Source: Pithys albifrons albifrons | Taxonomy: Eukaryota; Chordata; Aves; Passeriformes; Thamnophilidae | Length of the DNA: 64,000 nt | Assembly: GCF_047495875.1 (NCBI RefSeq) | Contig: NC_092461.1 | Coordinates: forward strand, 96,540,431 to 96,604,430 | Reading direction: 5' to 3' | Shown here: piece after piece, positions 12,796 to 25,900 of the stretch | Layout of the letters: each line of letters begins with the position of its first letter | How positions within the stretch are numbered: the first letter of the stretch is position 1 | Made by a program: the position numbers and the translations under genes | The notes under the pieces: model-generated | The model's database searches: none | What the model was told of the DNA's origin: nothing | What the model saw: only the letters and a program-made list of their open reading frames with translations

Positions 12796-15700
12796 CTCTT
12801 TCCTTTATGCACTACCACAAGAGTTCAGATTAAGCTTTAAATCCTGAGGGCCAAAGACCAACTTCATCAGAAGCAACTTGTGCCTATGTAAAAGACAGAC
12901 CAGGGCCCAGACCAAGTAGTGCTTTCTAAGTGATATCCATACTGTAGTTTTTAAACCTCGGCACAAATGATCATCTTCAATGCCTTTGGATTTTTGATCC
13001 AGGTTTCAGGCCAGTACAATGTATTTGTGTTATTGAGGATCGGTGATCTTCAGTGCGCTGAAGCAAAGCAAAACCAGCTGGTGATTTGACAGCTAATGTG
13101 CACAGTGTAATTGATACACTGATAATGGTACTGCTGTTCTCTTCTCGGCATAGTTTCTGTCAGGCTTTTCATAGGAATCACTGATCCTTCTGTGGAAGCT
13201 TAGAGAGCACGTCTCTCTTTCTCTGATGAGCAAGAGCCAAGAAAAGAATGGCAAGTTCTGAATCCTGAATGACACATGGAAATGTAGTGGTGCTCTTGTC
13301 CTTTTCCTGCCAGGGACCTAACCCGTGGCTGGCCTATAAACCCCAAAGAACTGAGGTAACATTAAAAGGTATAGTTCATCCTTAGTGCTTCTGGGTAAGG
13401 CCATGTACGTTGTTCTGAGTACAACCCACAAAGTAAATTGCACTGTGTGACAGTGGCAAAATTAAGGAGCACAAGTCTCTTTCTGTGGACTTTAAAAGAA
13501 ACAGGTTCAAATGTACAGTTTTCAGAAGAGTCTGATAGGTTTGATGGGGTGTGATATATGCAGCCATGCTCATTGCAGCTAGAGAGATGAATAGATAATA
13601 CAATTTGTTCTGTTTCATGTACATGTGTATTAAAACAGTATTAATTAATATATGTCCATTATGACATTCATAAATAAGGCAGAGTAACTATCAGATACAT
13701 ATCAATTGGAATTATTTTATTTTAAAGCTATTAAACATATTCTTCAGTTTTCTTCCAAATTATCCTTCAAAGTTGATCTCCATGTTGTTTTTTTTTAATT
13801 AACATGGAATAAAAGTCTCATACAAATGACCTATTAATAAATACTTCTTGTTTGAATATATGAAGAAAATGTGAAAATTAGAAACAGGAAATAATTCAGT
13901 TACATTAAACTGATACAAAATATTGCCTTTCATGGATTTGCAATGTAGATGTTTTTGGTTGTGCTATTGGGACAGCCTTGAGTATGACAGTTTTCTGTTT
14001 TTACAGATATGAAATGGAGGACCTGTAAACTTGGATAATCTCATGTTAGTCAGTGCACTTTGTGCTCTGATCTTTTCAACCTTTTTTTTAACTCAAAGCA
14101 CTTCAGTTGCTGAACATGATTTGTCTTATCTTTCTTTAACACAACTCTCTGCTAATTCAGAGAAAATATTCTTTAATAGGTAGTATATATTCTAGCACTC
14201 CAGTTTGTTATCTAGTAGGATGGTCCAAAAATGCATTTCAAAATCAAGGCAACACTCCTCAGAACTTAAATACATTCAACAAAAATGCCACTGTGCCTTT
14301 TAACAAAATAGACATATATACAAATGGAGTTTAGTGTGGCTGAAGGCATGACACATTCATGAATCATAAAGAGACAAAGATTTTAGGACAAATTTATCAC
14401 TCCAACGTCCTTTTTTAAAAAAGATATTCAGATTTTCAGGTTCAGTCATAGTCTAGATGCTCACCAAAGCAATCATTGATACAGTAAAAACTATTCATAA
14501 CTTTTTTCTTTTCATTATACTTGTGTAACAATTTTTATGTTACTTAATTTTTTTTTGTTTGGGGCTTTTCTCTGTTAGATCTGTGAATCATTCCATTTTA
14601 ATATGGAATACTATAACCAGGAAGCTGCCTATTTTACCTTCTTTATGAAGATGTGAGTAGTTTTAGGGACTCACTGAAACAAGTATTTCTGTTCTCTAGC
14701 AGTTGAGTACTGAACATTTCTGACAACTCATCTCTGTTTAAACAATTAGGCACATGCTCATTTCCTTGATATTGATGCTAGGATTGAACAATTTACTTTT
14801 AAAAAGGAGATTTTTCATCATGTCATGAAATCCCAGATAAATGGAGGAAGCTTGGCATTTACTTCTACTCGCCTTTCTATGTATGTTAGAATAAGTATGT
14901 AGTATAGTCAAACTATGACAGGGGATAAATAGCTGTGCCAAGGGTCTTGGATTTACAGATGCTTTACTTTGTAATATTTTGAAGTATTTGGTAGGGAAAA
15001 AAAATTTTGAAAGAATTGGAGTAAAAGGAGAAATAAGTTTTAAAGTCTTCTGATCCTCAGATTAGCCTGTGGCTAACCAGCCACATGCATATAATGAATG
15101 TTTTTCCTGTTTTGTTTTTTTTTTTCCCCAATTATTTCCTATATATGGAGGTAGAATAGGGAAGATCCTTGTGCATATTTTATTTCTCTGATGTAAGAGT
15201 TGAACTAGATGTAGGAAATATTTTGATTGAGCAAAATTTGTCAGAGGTAAGTATTGTAATTATTCATGTTTTGAAGGACGGGTATATTCTACTAGAATTT
15301 AGAGATGGCCCTTAAGATTAGAAGATTTTCCATATTTTAAATAACCAGTAGATTTCAAAGTTCACATGGCAACATTTCTTCTGGTAGTGTCTATGTATAG
15401 CAACACTTAGAAAGCAGGGAGAACTGATGACTTGTTTTTCACAAGTTCCAATGACCTATTTAATGATCTTTCTTTCATGTTCCTGCGTGTGTAGTTTCAT
15501 ATAATCTTGACATCACTGAAGAAAACAAACCAACAAAACCAAAACCAAACAAACAACAAAAAAACCCCAAACACCAACCACTCCAAACCTGTTCTAGGCA
15601 ATGGAAAAAACAGTGTAATAAAAAAAAAAAGTCTTCTGAAAAGAGAATGTGAGGACATGAAATTATTGTACCTAGGTAAAGATAAGAATTCAGCTCAACC

Positions 15701-15955
15701 ATAGCTTTGGTTTACCTTTGCTAATTAAATCTTAATCACACTTGTGAGATTAGAGAAGTTTGGATTCAATTTGTGTAGGAGAAGACCCTTAAATAGGCAA
15801 GAATATACCCAGAGTTGGCTATAAGATCAGAAATAGATTTGGAAAATCCAGTTGGCATAGTTGAAATTCTCTTTGGTGTCTCTTGAAATGGAAACTGATG
15901 CCCTTAGACCTCTATCTAGTGCCATGAGAAACTAAGTTGACTTTGAATATTTCAG

Positions 15956-16075
15956 GTACTTCTGTGGTGCAAGTTACAGCTACTGATGCAGATGACCCTT
16001 CATATGGAAACAGTGCCAGAATAATTTACAGCATACTTCAAGGACAACCATATTTCTCTGTGGAACCAGAAACAG
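15956..16075 (+). CDS. CDH10: CDH10 exon B: EC2
   Basis: This 120-bp exon follows TTTCAG and ends at CAG|GTCAGG. It enters and leaves in phase 1, joining exon A as G-T-S-V. It encodes [20 protein letters not shown] and the [17 protein letters not shown] stretch typical of EC2 in type II cadherins, including the DADD calcium-site motif. No start-to-stop frame shows it because it begins mid-codon. The exon is clear from its splice signals and protein match. Confidence 0.94.
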
Positions 16076-16688
16076 GTCAGGAAAATTTTCATTGTTTTCA
16101 TTTATCATAAACGTTAAACTTTTTCTTTCACTCAAAAGATCTTAGATCACATAAAAATAATTTTAACAACTCCTTAACCAAAATGAAATAATATTTCTTG
16201 CTTTTTTCTCATGATATATAATTTTTGTAATATATATAAAACTCAGAGTTATTACAGCTGACACTATGAAGTAGAAGTAATTTTACAGTGGTACTATTGA
16301 TAGTTTAAGACCTAAGTATCATTTCTGATATAGGCAAGAATAAAGCTTTGTGTCCTAGAAAATGTTCTGTTTTTCTTAACGGTTCTACTTGGTCTTCTTT
16401 CTACTCATAAACCTTGTACATAAATCTCTTGAATAATTTTTAGCAAAACTGGAAAGGGAGCTGTGATGTAGAACTAAGTCTTCAACCAAGAGGTAGCTTG
16501 TACTGAAGACTATTATAAAAAGACTATAATAAAACTTATGGGTGGAAATTTGCACTTTGAAACATTAATTGAATATTTTAGAAGTAGATTTTAAGACTAA
16601 TGCAAAAAAAAAAGATGCAGTAGATTGCTGCATATAAAACATAAAGAGGTTATTAACAATTTTATTTTTAATTCTTTCTTTATTTTAG

Positions 16689-16856
16689 GCATTATCAGGA
16701 CTGCGTTGCCGAACATGAACAGAGAGAACAGGGAGCAGTACCAAGTAGTTATCCAGGCAAAGGACATGGGAGGCCAGATGGGTGGATTATCAGGGACCAC
16801 CACCGTGAACATCACTTTGACTGATGTCAACGACAATCCGCCGAGATTCCCCCAGA
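16689..16856 (+). CDS. CDH10: CDH10 exon C: EC2 end and EC2-EC3 linker
   Basis: This 168-bp exon lies between TTTTAG and A|GTAAGC, phase 1 to phase 1. It encodes [20 protein letters not shown], then [17 protein letters not shown], the N-glycosylation sequon NIT, and the linker [11 protein letters not shown]. The DxNDN motif binds calcium between EC2 and EC3. Only 613 bp of intron separates it from exon B, the shortest intron in the window. Confidence 0.95.
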
Positions 16857-19530
16857 GTAAGCTGCATTTACCAGCTGCCTTGTACTGTAAGAGTTAAGCA
16901 ACCACCATCTGGTTTAATTTAGAGTAAACCTGGATTATGGGGCACACATAAACAAAAGGCTTATGTACTGATTATTATTATTAAAGCAGTATATTAAATG
17001 TTACAGCGGTTGTTAGAAAACAGTTACGTGGGCAAAACTGGAATACTTCCCACTAGTATGGGAAGAGATGGTAGGTGGACTCATAAGAGCATTAGGACAA
17101 TGTTTTTCTCTTTCCTTACCTATTGCTTAAATCCTCCATACTCTGCCACTGGAGAATAAAACATGTAGTAATTCTAGATATGCATAAATGTTTGAATTTT
17201 AGTATATGCTTAAATATTTAATCATGAAGAACGTGGAAAAGAAATTACTTGCAGGGAATCAAACAGATTTGCACTTTTCAGCTGCAGCGCAACAAAACCT
17301 AACAGAAAATTTCCCAAAGTAAATGATGTTTAAATTTTTTTGTTATTTTTAAAACTTAAGTTTACTGAAGCTTTTTATAATGCTTCTTACATTCTGATAG
17401 TACAGAAGACCTTGTACCCTCAAACTAAATTAAAAAAAATGTTCTTCATCTTTCTCTGATATAGCAATATTAAACTATGTAACATCAAACTTGGAAAGGT
17501 TAAGCATTATAAATACATTTTAAGTCTTTTGCATAAATTGAAGTTGCAATATTTGCAAGATGATTTGGACTTACTTGATATGTAAAGGATTTAGAGTATC
17601 CTTATTACACATTTTTTCCTCTGTATAATTCGACTGAATCCAATAGTTACTGCTGTACTCTTCAGGATCAAAATAACAGAATCAGCTTCAAATGATGCTC
17701 TTCATGGCACAAATGGAGTACATAATTTTGTTCAATTTAGTATTGCAGTAAATATATACATATATGTGTTTAGCTAAGATTTTTATCAGCATGTGATTTC
17801 ATGTGCACACTCAAAAAAACAGGAACAATCAAGTAATTACATTTTGTGCATTTCTATACAGGTCCAATTCTGGACAGAATTTGTTGCTAATTTATCGCTT
17901 TATGTATTCTATGTATTTCCAATTTTTTATTTATTTTTTTTATTGTTTCCCTTTGAATATTGAAGGTTATGGTATTTTCATTGCTGTGGAGGTGAGGAAT
18001 GCTATATTACTCCTCTCTGAGCATATTGAGGAAGATTATTCAAAGAGATGTCATGTTAAACTCCTACAGAAAAGAAAATTTAAACAGCTAAGTTTAGGAC
18101 AGGTTCAAACATGTATATTTAAGCTTTTCTTTATCTTCCCTTTTTTTTTTCTTGTTTCTTAAACAGTGTGTTAATTTAGAAGTTAGAATGATGGAATCGA
18201 TTTTCTAGATCATTTTACATGAATTATCTGGCAGTCCAAGATATATTTGAGTGAGATGAGGACTCGATATAGGATCTCTGCATTTTGTTTAACATCCATT
18301 TAAATCAGATATGTCCTTTACTTTAAAGAAACTGTTAGTCTTACTCTCACTGAGCTTTCAATGTTGTTGTTATTCAAATTCTCTCTCTACTTTCTCTCTT
18401 CCAATTTCTTTGCTAGATATAAATGTATGTTTCACCAGAAATGGAAACTAAAACCTTTATAAAGAGAACTCATTTTACTGGACATGCATAAAAGTAAAAT
18501 AGCTATTGACTTTAAAATAATTATTACATTTAATCTCAAAATGCAAATAGACATTATAGTGATTCATGATTTTAACAGAGTTTAATGAGGCTACTGGAAT
18601 TGAAACTGATTAGGTTAAATTGTTCTTATTCTGTCCCATTAATAAAAAAACCCAGATGTAATAAGTTCATGAGACAATAATATTCATATCAAATTTATGA
18701 ATTACCAGGAAAAGTATTAAAATGCTCATTATGTTTTCAGAGGATTCAGCATATTATGGTTACATGTTTCAACAAAATGTTTCATACCAGCTTAAACATC
18801 TCCCACAAGAAACTTGTATTACAATTTTAGAAAATTCACATAATGACTTTTATCATACTTAAAAAAATTTAGAAGAGCTACTAATTCCTCTTTTTTTTAG
18901 ATTATGGAGCAAGGATTCTTCATAATATTTTCCTCATCTTAAAGATATGCAGATAGCAGTGGCTCTTCTTCTGAGGAAACATGAAAACTTTTTCAAGGTG
19001 TTGCAGAAAGGCCATCAAAGACCTCAGACACTGGATCTCTGTTTCAACTGTAGTATTTCCAAGTGTTCTCAGAAGTATCAAAATAGTGTTGACCAATGAT
19101 AAAAGGAAAAAAACCCAATGATCTATGGGCTTAGAAGCCTGAGTCTGACTGAAACTCTGTATCTAAATTATGGCAGCCCATGTCTCCTGTGAGACAATAG
19201 CCTATAGTACTCTACAAAAATATTTACCTTTACCTTCTGTGCTTATTCAAGAGTGAATAAGATTGATTTTTCATTCTTTATGACTGACTGAAATATTTGC
19301 AGATCAAAGTGTGTATACCTTAATCTTTCAGCTGGTTTTCACTCTCCTTAGTATATGGAAAAGTTTTACTTTCCTTGATCCTCCCATTTTCCTGACACAA
19401 AAATGAAAAAACAAAACATCACCCACTGGAGTAAATGCAAACAGTAAACTACTTTCCTTGAGAACAGAGAAATAAGATTGACAGCAGAGCTTTGCAAGGG
19501 CAATTCTAGTTCAGTGTAGTTTGTGTTCTG

Positions 19531-19894
19531 TATGCCCAGACTTCACGAACAAAGATTTGGGAAGGGCTCTCCCCATATGGGTGTTGCCCTTCCAGCCTGC
19601 ACAGTGGATTTTTTAGGTGAGGCACAGTGTGTGTGGAACTGACCCCACCGTTTAAGTCCTAGGGTCCATCTGCCACAGCTGAGCGAGCTTGGACAGTGAC
19701 AGGGAAGTCCTCAGGACTGTCACAGCACCTGGTACTAACCGGGGCTGACCCTGTTGAGCATCCAAGATCTGACAGGATGGGATGGCAGGGAGGCATTGAA
19801 CTGCCCAGGGGACAGTCCCCACTGAGACTTGAACTCAGGTCCTTGGGATTCAGAATCCAGAGTGCTCTCCATTACACCATGGGACCATCCCAGA
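19531..19894 (-). mobile_element. tRNA-Gln-derived SINE with RTE-type 3' tail
   Basis: This 364-bp insertion is flanked by a perfect 10-bp direct repeat, TTGTGTTCTG (19521-19530 and 19895-19904). Its - strand 5' head (19886-19814) matches tRNA-Gln with a CTG anticodon. It has an A box at 19869-19879 and a B box, GAGTTCAAGTC, at 19826-19836. A roughly 240-bp unrelated body follows. The 3' end (about 19567-19534) matches the 3' end of the RTE-like LINE at 57.1 kb at 23 of 27 positions, all differences being transitions. RNA polymerase III transcription from the head and mobilisation in trans by the LINE is the expected life cycle. Confidence 0.85.
19814..19886 (-). other. tRNA-Gln-like head of the SINE (not a tRNA gene)
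   Basis: The sequence folds partly as tRNA-Gln: the T arm pairs perfectly (CTGAG with CTCAG) and the anticodon loop is TTCTGAA. The anticodon stem has two mismatches and the acceptor stem one. It is embedded in a longer insertion with a target-site duplication, so I treat it as the promoter part of a SINE. Confidence 0.85.
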
Positions 19895-20297
19895 TTGTGT
19901 TCTGATACAGTGTCTAAAGCTGCACTACATCCCATACAGAGTTAATGCATTAAATATCTTCCATGACATAAAAAAAAAAAAAAATGAAGTGTCTCATACT
20001 ATGGTGGAGATTTCTACAAATGGATAGGTTAGATTATAACTGTCTTTCAGATGATAGGTTTCTGGTTAGTTTCACACTCTTCATTACCTTGTTAGCAATT
20101 CAAGATATGAGCTCTCACTACTTTGTAGACTAAATTAATGACTTGGGTATTGCACTAGGAGTCCGAGTAGTGTCCACAAGGCATAGCTGAGGGATGTAGT
20201 TTAAGCACTCCAGAAAAAAAAAAAGTGGGGAATAGTTCATATTCCATAAAAATAATTATAACCTATTAATATTACCTGGGGGGGGTAAAGCGATAAA

Positions 20298-20717
20298 TGT
20301 GGAGGATCAAAGGACATCACACAATGAACCAGTATGATTTTAGGTAGAATGCCCTCCACTGACACACTGCAAGTGGTTTATACAGGGTCAAAGCTATGTA
20401 CATATGGCTACAGCAATCCTCACACCATAAAGCAACACCTCCCATTGGTTACTCTCCATATCTCACAAGTCCAGTGCCCTGACAAAACATCCCAAAGGCT
20501 CCCAGTTTCATCTCAAGAGTCCTGTGAGAAACCCTCAAGAGTCCCTGTGCGAAAGTCTGGGGAGCCGCCGCACGAACTCCTGGGGAGTGATCCCTTCCCC
20601 ACCACTCACCAGCAGCTGTGCCCCTGTCCATTCCCTGCTGGCAGCTGCCTCAATTCCACAGACACTATAAAGTTTGGATCATTCACATGACCATCCTCTG
20701 CAAGAAATTCCTCCACG
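20298..20717 (-). mobile_element. Probable solo LTR
   Basis: This 420-bp GC-richer block sits in AT-rich intron. Its ends are inverted repeats (TGTGGAGGA at the left, TTCCTCCACG at the right, the last base changed from the usual CA). On the - strand it has CCAAT (near 20450) then TGTATAAACC (near 20380). I see no flanking duplication, so the element is less certain than the others. Confidence 0.5.
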
Positions 20718-22716
20718 GAGGTGGGGGGGAAGCAGTCTTTCACTGTAGTCTCACATAGTACTAATTAAAAACTAAATGGGTCCTGAGGCTATTTTTTCTT
20801 ACTTTTCCTTTTTTCTTTTTTCTTTCTTTTTTTTTTGTTTTGTTTTTTAACCACTAAGTGGTTACAGAGAGATTCTCTACTAATGTAGCAAAGTATTCAG
20901 ATTGAGGTATTAGAGAAAGGTAGCAAAAATGTTAGAACAAATACAGGACAAATCACTCTATTAAACACCAAAATGTAACTAAGCAAAGATAAATACATTT
21001 AAATGGAATGTGCAGTGTACATGTCCATAAAGTATTCATTCTGCTACTATATGTCACATTCATATTAAAAGCTGCCTAAATAAAATTATATGAAGAAATT
21101 AAATTTCAATATTTTTCATTCAACATTTAATTGCAAACTAATGTGAATATATTTTTTTTTATATTTGCTTTTTTTTTAGGTTTGTCAAATGGTAAGATAA
21201 TAATACAATAGAACAAAAAAGAAAAAAAAAACACTAGGTCTGTAGAAGCAGAAAAAGACAAACGACCCAATGAATATAAGTTTTTTTTTCAGGAAGTGTC
21301 ACTCTGTAGCTGGCTTATAATACACCAATAATCCTCACATAACTCACCTGTGCTTTCCTGAAAATATGATGAAGTCATATTTCAGTGGTTTTCCTGTACA
21401 GCCCTGCCTCTTCTCTCCCCATGATTCTTCTTGATCTCACAAAACTAACTTATGGACTTTTTTGTACTATTTATCTGTGACAACGTATATATGTGCTGGG
21501 TTTTGGGTAGCTTGTTCAATTTTTTCATATTGTGGTTTCTGGCCTTTGCCTCTTCCATTTTTATTTTTATTGTCAACTAAACTATATTTCTGACTTACTT
21601 TACTTAACTTAGGCAGTTTTTAAGTAGAACAGCAAATCTTGGAAAGCTTAACTAAGGCCAGAGAAGAAAATGTTTTTCAATAGAGGTTTGATGATTTCAC
21701 TTTCATCTTTGGAATGACAACTGTATCTGCATTAATTTTAAAATATATTTCTGGGAATCCTTCATAGCACATTATGTCCCCCACGTGTTTTCCTAACATA
21801 TATTCTGACAGATGGGACTAAAGATATGAACACTTACTTACAGTTTTCACACTAAGGCTGGGCTATAGAATACTAAAATGTATGGTAAGATATTTATTTC
21901 AATTTATCTCAATATGCCTGAATAATGACAGTTTTATTCCTATGTGTTTTATCAGCTGTATGACACCACAATAAAGCAACACAGCTGAGCTAAGAAAAGT
22001 AGAAAAAAGCCTAAAATTTCCATGTTCATAAGCCTATTTAAATACGAATTAACTACTTTTACAAGTATAGCCACACCTTGTACTTATGAATATTAAAACC
22101 CCTACCATTTAATTATGTTATGCAAATTCATATGCTTTCCAAATTAGTGTTAGTCAAATTTTTTAATATGATATCTATCTAATTTTGAAAGCTGAAATGC
22201 AGCCCACTGCTTAGAACTGACCAGTGAAGTCAAGCAATTTTGTTCTTTGTATCATTTCCATGAAAAAATATCCAAAAGATTGTCCTTAGATATTAAGGGG
22301 GGGAAAGTAGAGTGAAACCTGACAAGAACATAAAGCAGTCTTTCCAGATGATGTTTCAAGAAGGAAAGACAAAAAAAAATAAAAGGGCAAAAAAGGAAAA
22401 GAAATTACAAGAAACAGAAAGGCAAGAAAAGTACAGGCATAGCTGCTTCTTCTTTGAGATAGGATAGAGGTAAGTCTCAAGCTTATTTTTCAATGAATTT
22501 GTTTTCCTACAATTTTGTTTGTACTCTTCTATCTGAAGCTTTCCTCTTCATAGTTCTCTGCCTCATATTTTGTCCCTTGCCTCAGTATTACGTGGCAAAT
22601 TCTCTAGAATAGAATATACATTAAAAAGTGTTATCAGCTATTGTGTGACACCATGTTACTTAATTCATGTATAGGGGGTTTTGGGGATCCTAAATGGCTC
22701 TTTGTCTCTTTAATAG

Positions 22717-22904
22717 GTACCATTCACCTCCGTGTTCCTGAGTCCTCCCCAGTTGGGACAGCCATTGGCAGTGTTAAAGCCACAGATGCAGACACTGGAA
22801 AAAATGCAGAAGTAGAGTACAGAATTATAGATGGGGACGGGACCGACATGTTTGATATTGTGACACAGAAAGACACACAGGAAGGCATCATAACTGTGCG
22901 AAAG
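22717..22904 (+). CDS. CDH10: CDH10 exon D: EC3
   Basis: This 188-bp exon lies between AATAG and AAAG|GTGTCT. It starts in phase 1 and ends on a codon boundary. It encodes STIHLRVPESSPVGTAIGSV, then KATDADTGKNAEVEYRIIDG, then DGTDMFDIVTQKDTQEGIIT and VRK. The PESSPVG strand and DADTG calcium loop place it at the start of EC3. The donor (GTGTCT) is weaker than those of the other exons. Confidence 0.94.
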
Positions 22905-25900
22905 GTGTCTATTAACTGCATTCACTAAATGATTTTTGTGTTAATGTTATGTCATGAGTATTAATTTCTTAGATCATGTGATGATATGTGCTAACTACTT
23001 GACATTTGCAAGCATCCCCCGTCAGTGACTGAAAGGGACTATTTCCTTTTAAGATGAACTGGAAATAAAAGTTGGTACCTGTATGAAAAAAATATGAAAG
23101 TATGAAAAAATGGACCAGTCCCAAGTGTTAGCACTAATTATCTCTGTGATTTCAAATGCAGACTTCTCTTGTATTCAAGTAACCTGTTTTCTTCAACAAG
23201 CAATCAGCAGTTCACTCACTACTGGGAGATACAGGTTTTCTTTATCTGTGAGATTCTCATCTACTTGGGTGACCAGTGTATGCCACAACACAGACAGTCA
23301 TGAAAGTTGAGTTGCAAGTTATACTGTTTAGTTCTTGTTTCCAAAATATCAGATGGTTCCCACATAAGCAGCGTGTACATAATAATGGTGTTCCTGCTTC
23401 AGAGCTAGCTTTGGTTCTACCCTCTGTCTCCCATTGTCAGAGCACTTTCATATGCTTGTTTTCTAAGTGTAAGATCTCACATATAGAAATGCCACTCCCC
23501 TGCTCCTCAAGTTCCTTTCCAGAAGTGTCTTGGTCCTTATTTTTGGGATTTTGAGATGTGCTTCTAAACAGTTCAGGCATCATTTTTAACATAAAGCATG
23601 TAGCTTTTCAAACAAATCTCCTTAAGCACAGAATAATGAATTAAATAGTGGTATTAAATACATCTCCATATCTCTTGATAATGGCAACCAAGGAAAAGAT
23701 AAATTCTGAGAAGATAAGAGAGTTCCTCTTTTATCCCTATGTTCTTCTGTGTTCATAGTCAGTGTAGTACTTTATCTGGGAAAGCATGAGAGAACAAAGT
23801 TTGGGGTCAGTGTACTATTATATTAAATTAATAGAGTCTTGAAAAAATATTCTAGTAGCTGAATCAAGCATTTAAAAAAAATCCTAAGTTACAATACAGC
23901 AGTTCCAAAAATGTCACTAATAAATACTGATGAACAAGATCTTCTGATTTTGTCATTAACAGTCTGGCAGAATATGCAATTTTCAGAATATTTTCTCATA
24001 TTGATGAATAAGTAGTTTATTCAATACCATAGACAACAACATTAACTATCAAGGAATAACATGAGAATGCTGAGTTCATTGATTTATTAAAATATTCCTT
24101 TTATTACTACTATTTATCCCCATTGATTGTAGTTTGTTTTTGCAGTGGCGAATACCTACAAATGGCTGGTGTTCCTTTACTGAGCCATTAAGTTATTGTC
24201 TGAATTTAACATCTGCTGTAAAAGAACTTTTTCTATATTATTTTTTCTTTACAAGTTCTCACAGACATAGTAATTGATTTGCCACAATTTCATGTATTTG
24301 GGCAACACTTTAGTTCATTACTGTTGGTGTGCTAAAATACCTGTCTAATCCACAGGTTTCATATCTGTGTTTTGCAATGTAGCTGGAAAATTGGATGTGT
24401 ATGTTGTAGTAGAAAGTTTATGTATTCATTGTGCACATTCTGGCAAATTAAACCAGCTAATTAGAATAAAGCATGAAGAATAAGAATTTATTCTTTGTTT
24501 TTTTTGAAGCCAGCATCCCTTAACAGCAGCATGCTACACTTTATAGACTTACAAACAGTCTAAGATCTAGGTTAAATAGTAGCACTATGGCACATTTCTC
24601 AGTTGTATTCGTATTCTCCCATCTCCTCTAACAACTACTTTAAAGCCACTCTGGGGCGATGAGGAAACTCATTCCTTCACTGGACTGCATGTTTCTACTC
24701 TTGACTAGTGTATTTAAATATCTCACTTTGCATCTTTCATTAACATTAATTGGTATTTAAAATCAGTAGGCAGGGGGGAAAAAATGTCTTCAACCACTCA
24801 TTTTGATGAATGAAAACCACCTGTTCTATATCTCTCTGAGATTGTGTGGGAGTTAATGAAGTCTTCTTTGTGTCAGAAAGGTAAATTCTCAGCTTGCTCA
24901 TTTCCTCAGAATCATTAATTAGCTAACATTTTTCATCTATGACAGCTGTAAAAAGTTGAAGGAATAGAATTCTTTTCTGTCCAAAATGATTTCTAATTAT
25001 AACCCAGAACTCTTCCTCCTGCCATTTTAAAAAGGAACTGCTGACAAAAATGTCAACTCTATATTGCAAAAGAACTCTAGTGTTGGATTCACTAAATTAA
25101 ATAAAAAGGAACAAGACTGAACTCTTACTGTTTCTCTAGATACAGATATCTTTGACAGACACACCTTCTTTAAAAGACACCTGAAACATTCCCAATATTT
25201 AAGACCAACTACACAGTTTTGACAATAAGAATACTCTGGCCATTATTATTTTTCAAGACTTTACAGTTTCCTGAAAAATACTAGTGTTAAATACCTTTTC
25301 TGAAACGTTATAATTTCCAGTTTGTATTTCACATATTTTAAATGCTTATATGATTGTTTCAAATCCATATATTCGTGGAACAGCTGTGAAGTTCCCTAAA
25401 TAACTTATTTGCACTGAAAATCATTTTGTCAATGGCATTGAGATAATTCAACTAATTTTTAGGAAGAGACACTTCTAAAAAAATGGAAATGTCTTACTAG
25501 ACAAAGTTATTCCTGTGGTGGAGAAAACTGGACTTGTGTTGGTGTTCCCACAATGCAGGGCAGTACTTGATAAAGCTTGAGTCCTCTTCAGTTTCCATTA
25601 TGTAGATAGGTCAACATCTATCAGTATGTAAATGTAATTTAATAAACTATTTCACAATTTTTATTTTTAGCCTCTGGACTATGAGACAAGACGACTTTAT
25701 ACTTTGAAAGTAGAAGCTGAGAATACCCACGTGGATCCACGCTTCTATTATCTTGGGCCTTTCAAAGATACAACTATTGTGAAAATCTCTGTAGATGATG
25801 TAGATGAACCTCCCATTTTCAGCAGATCTTCTTACCTTTTTGAGGTGCATGAAGATATTGAGTTGGGGACAATAATAGGAACAGTAATGGCACGGGATCC

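Larger units (their letters stand above)
4814..15955 (+). other. CDH10 intron A-B (11.1 kb)
   Basis: This is the largest complete intron here. It holds a CR1 fragment (5102-5690), a CT/TA microsatellite (6675-6739), the nested LTR complex (about 8038-9115), two more CR1 pieces (9427-9722, 12487-12795), and a possible decayed pseudogene (10664-11230). The rest, including 5691-6674, 6740-8037 and 12796-15955, shows no feature I can name apart from an A/C-rich tract at about 15518-15590. Confidence 0.85.
16857..22716 (+). other. CDH10 intron C-D (5.9 kb)
   Basis: This intron contains the tRNA-Gln SINE (19531-19894) and a probable solo LTR (20298-20717). 16857-19520 and 20718-22716 are plain AT-rich intron with poly-A and poly-T tracts only. 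Confidence 0.85.

Noticed and set aside
19814..19886. A tRNA-Gln gene
   Set aside because: Stem mismatches, a changed acceptor end, and a surrounding 364-bp insertion with a target-site duplication show it is a SINE head.
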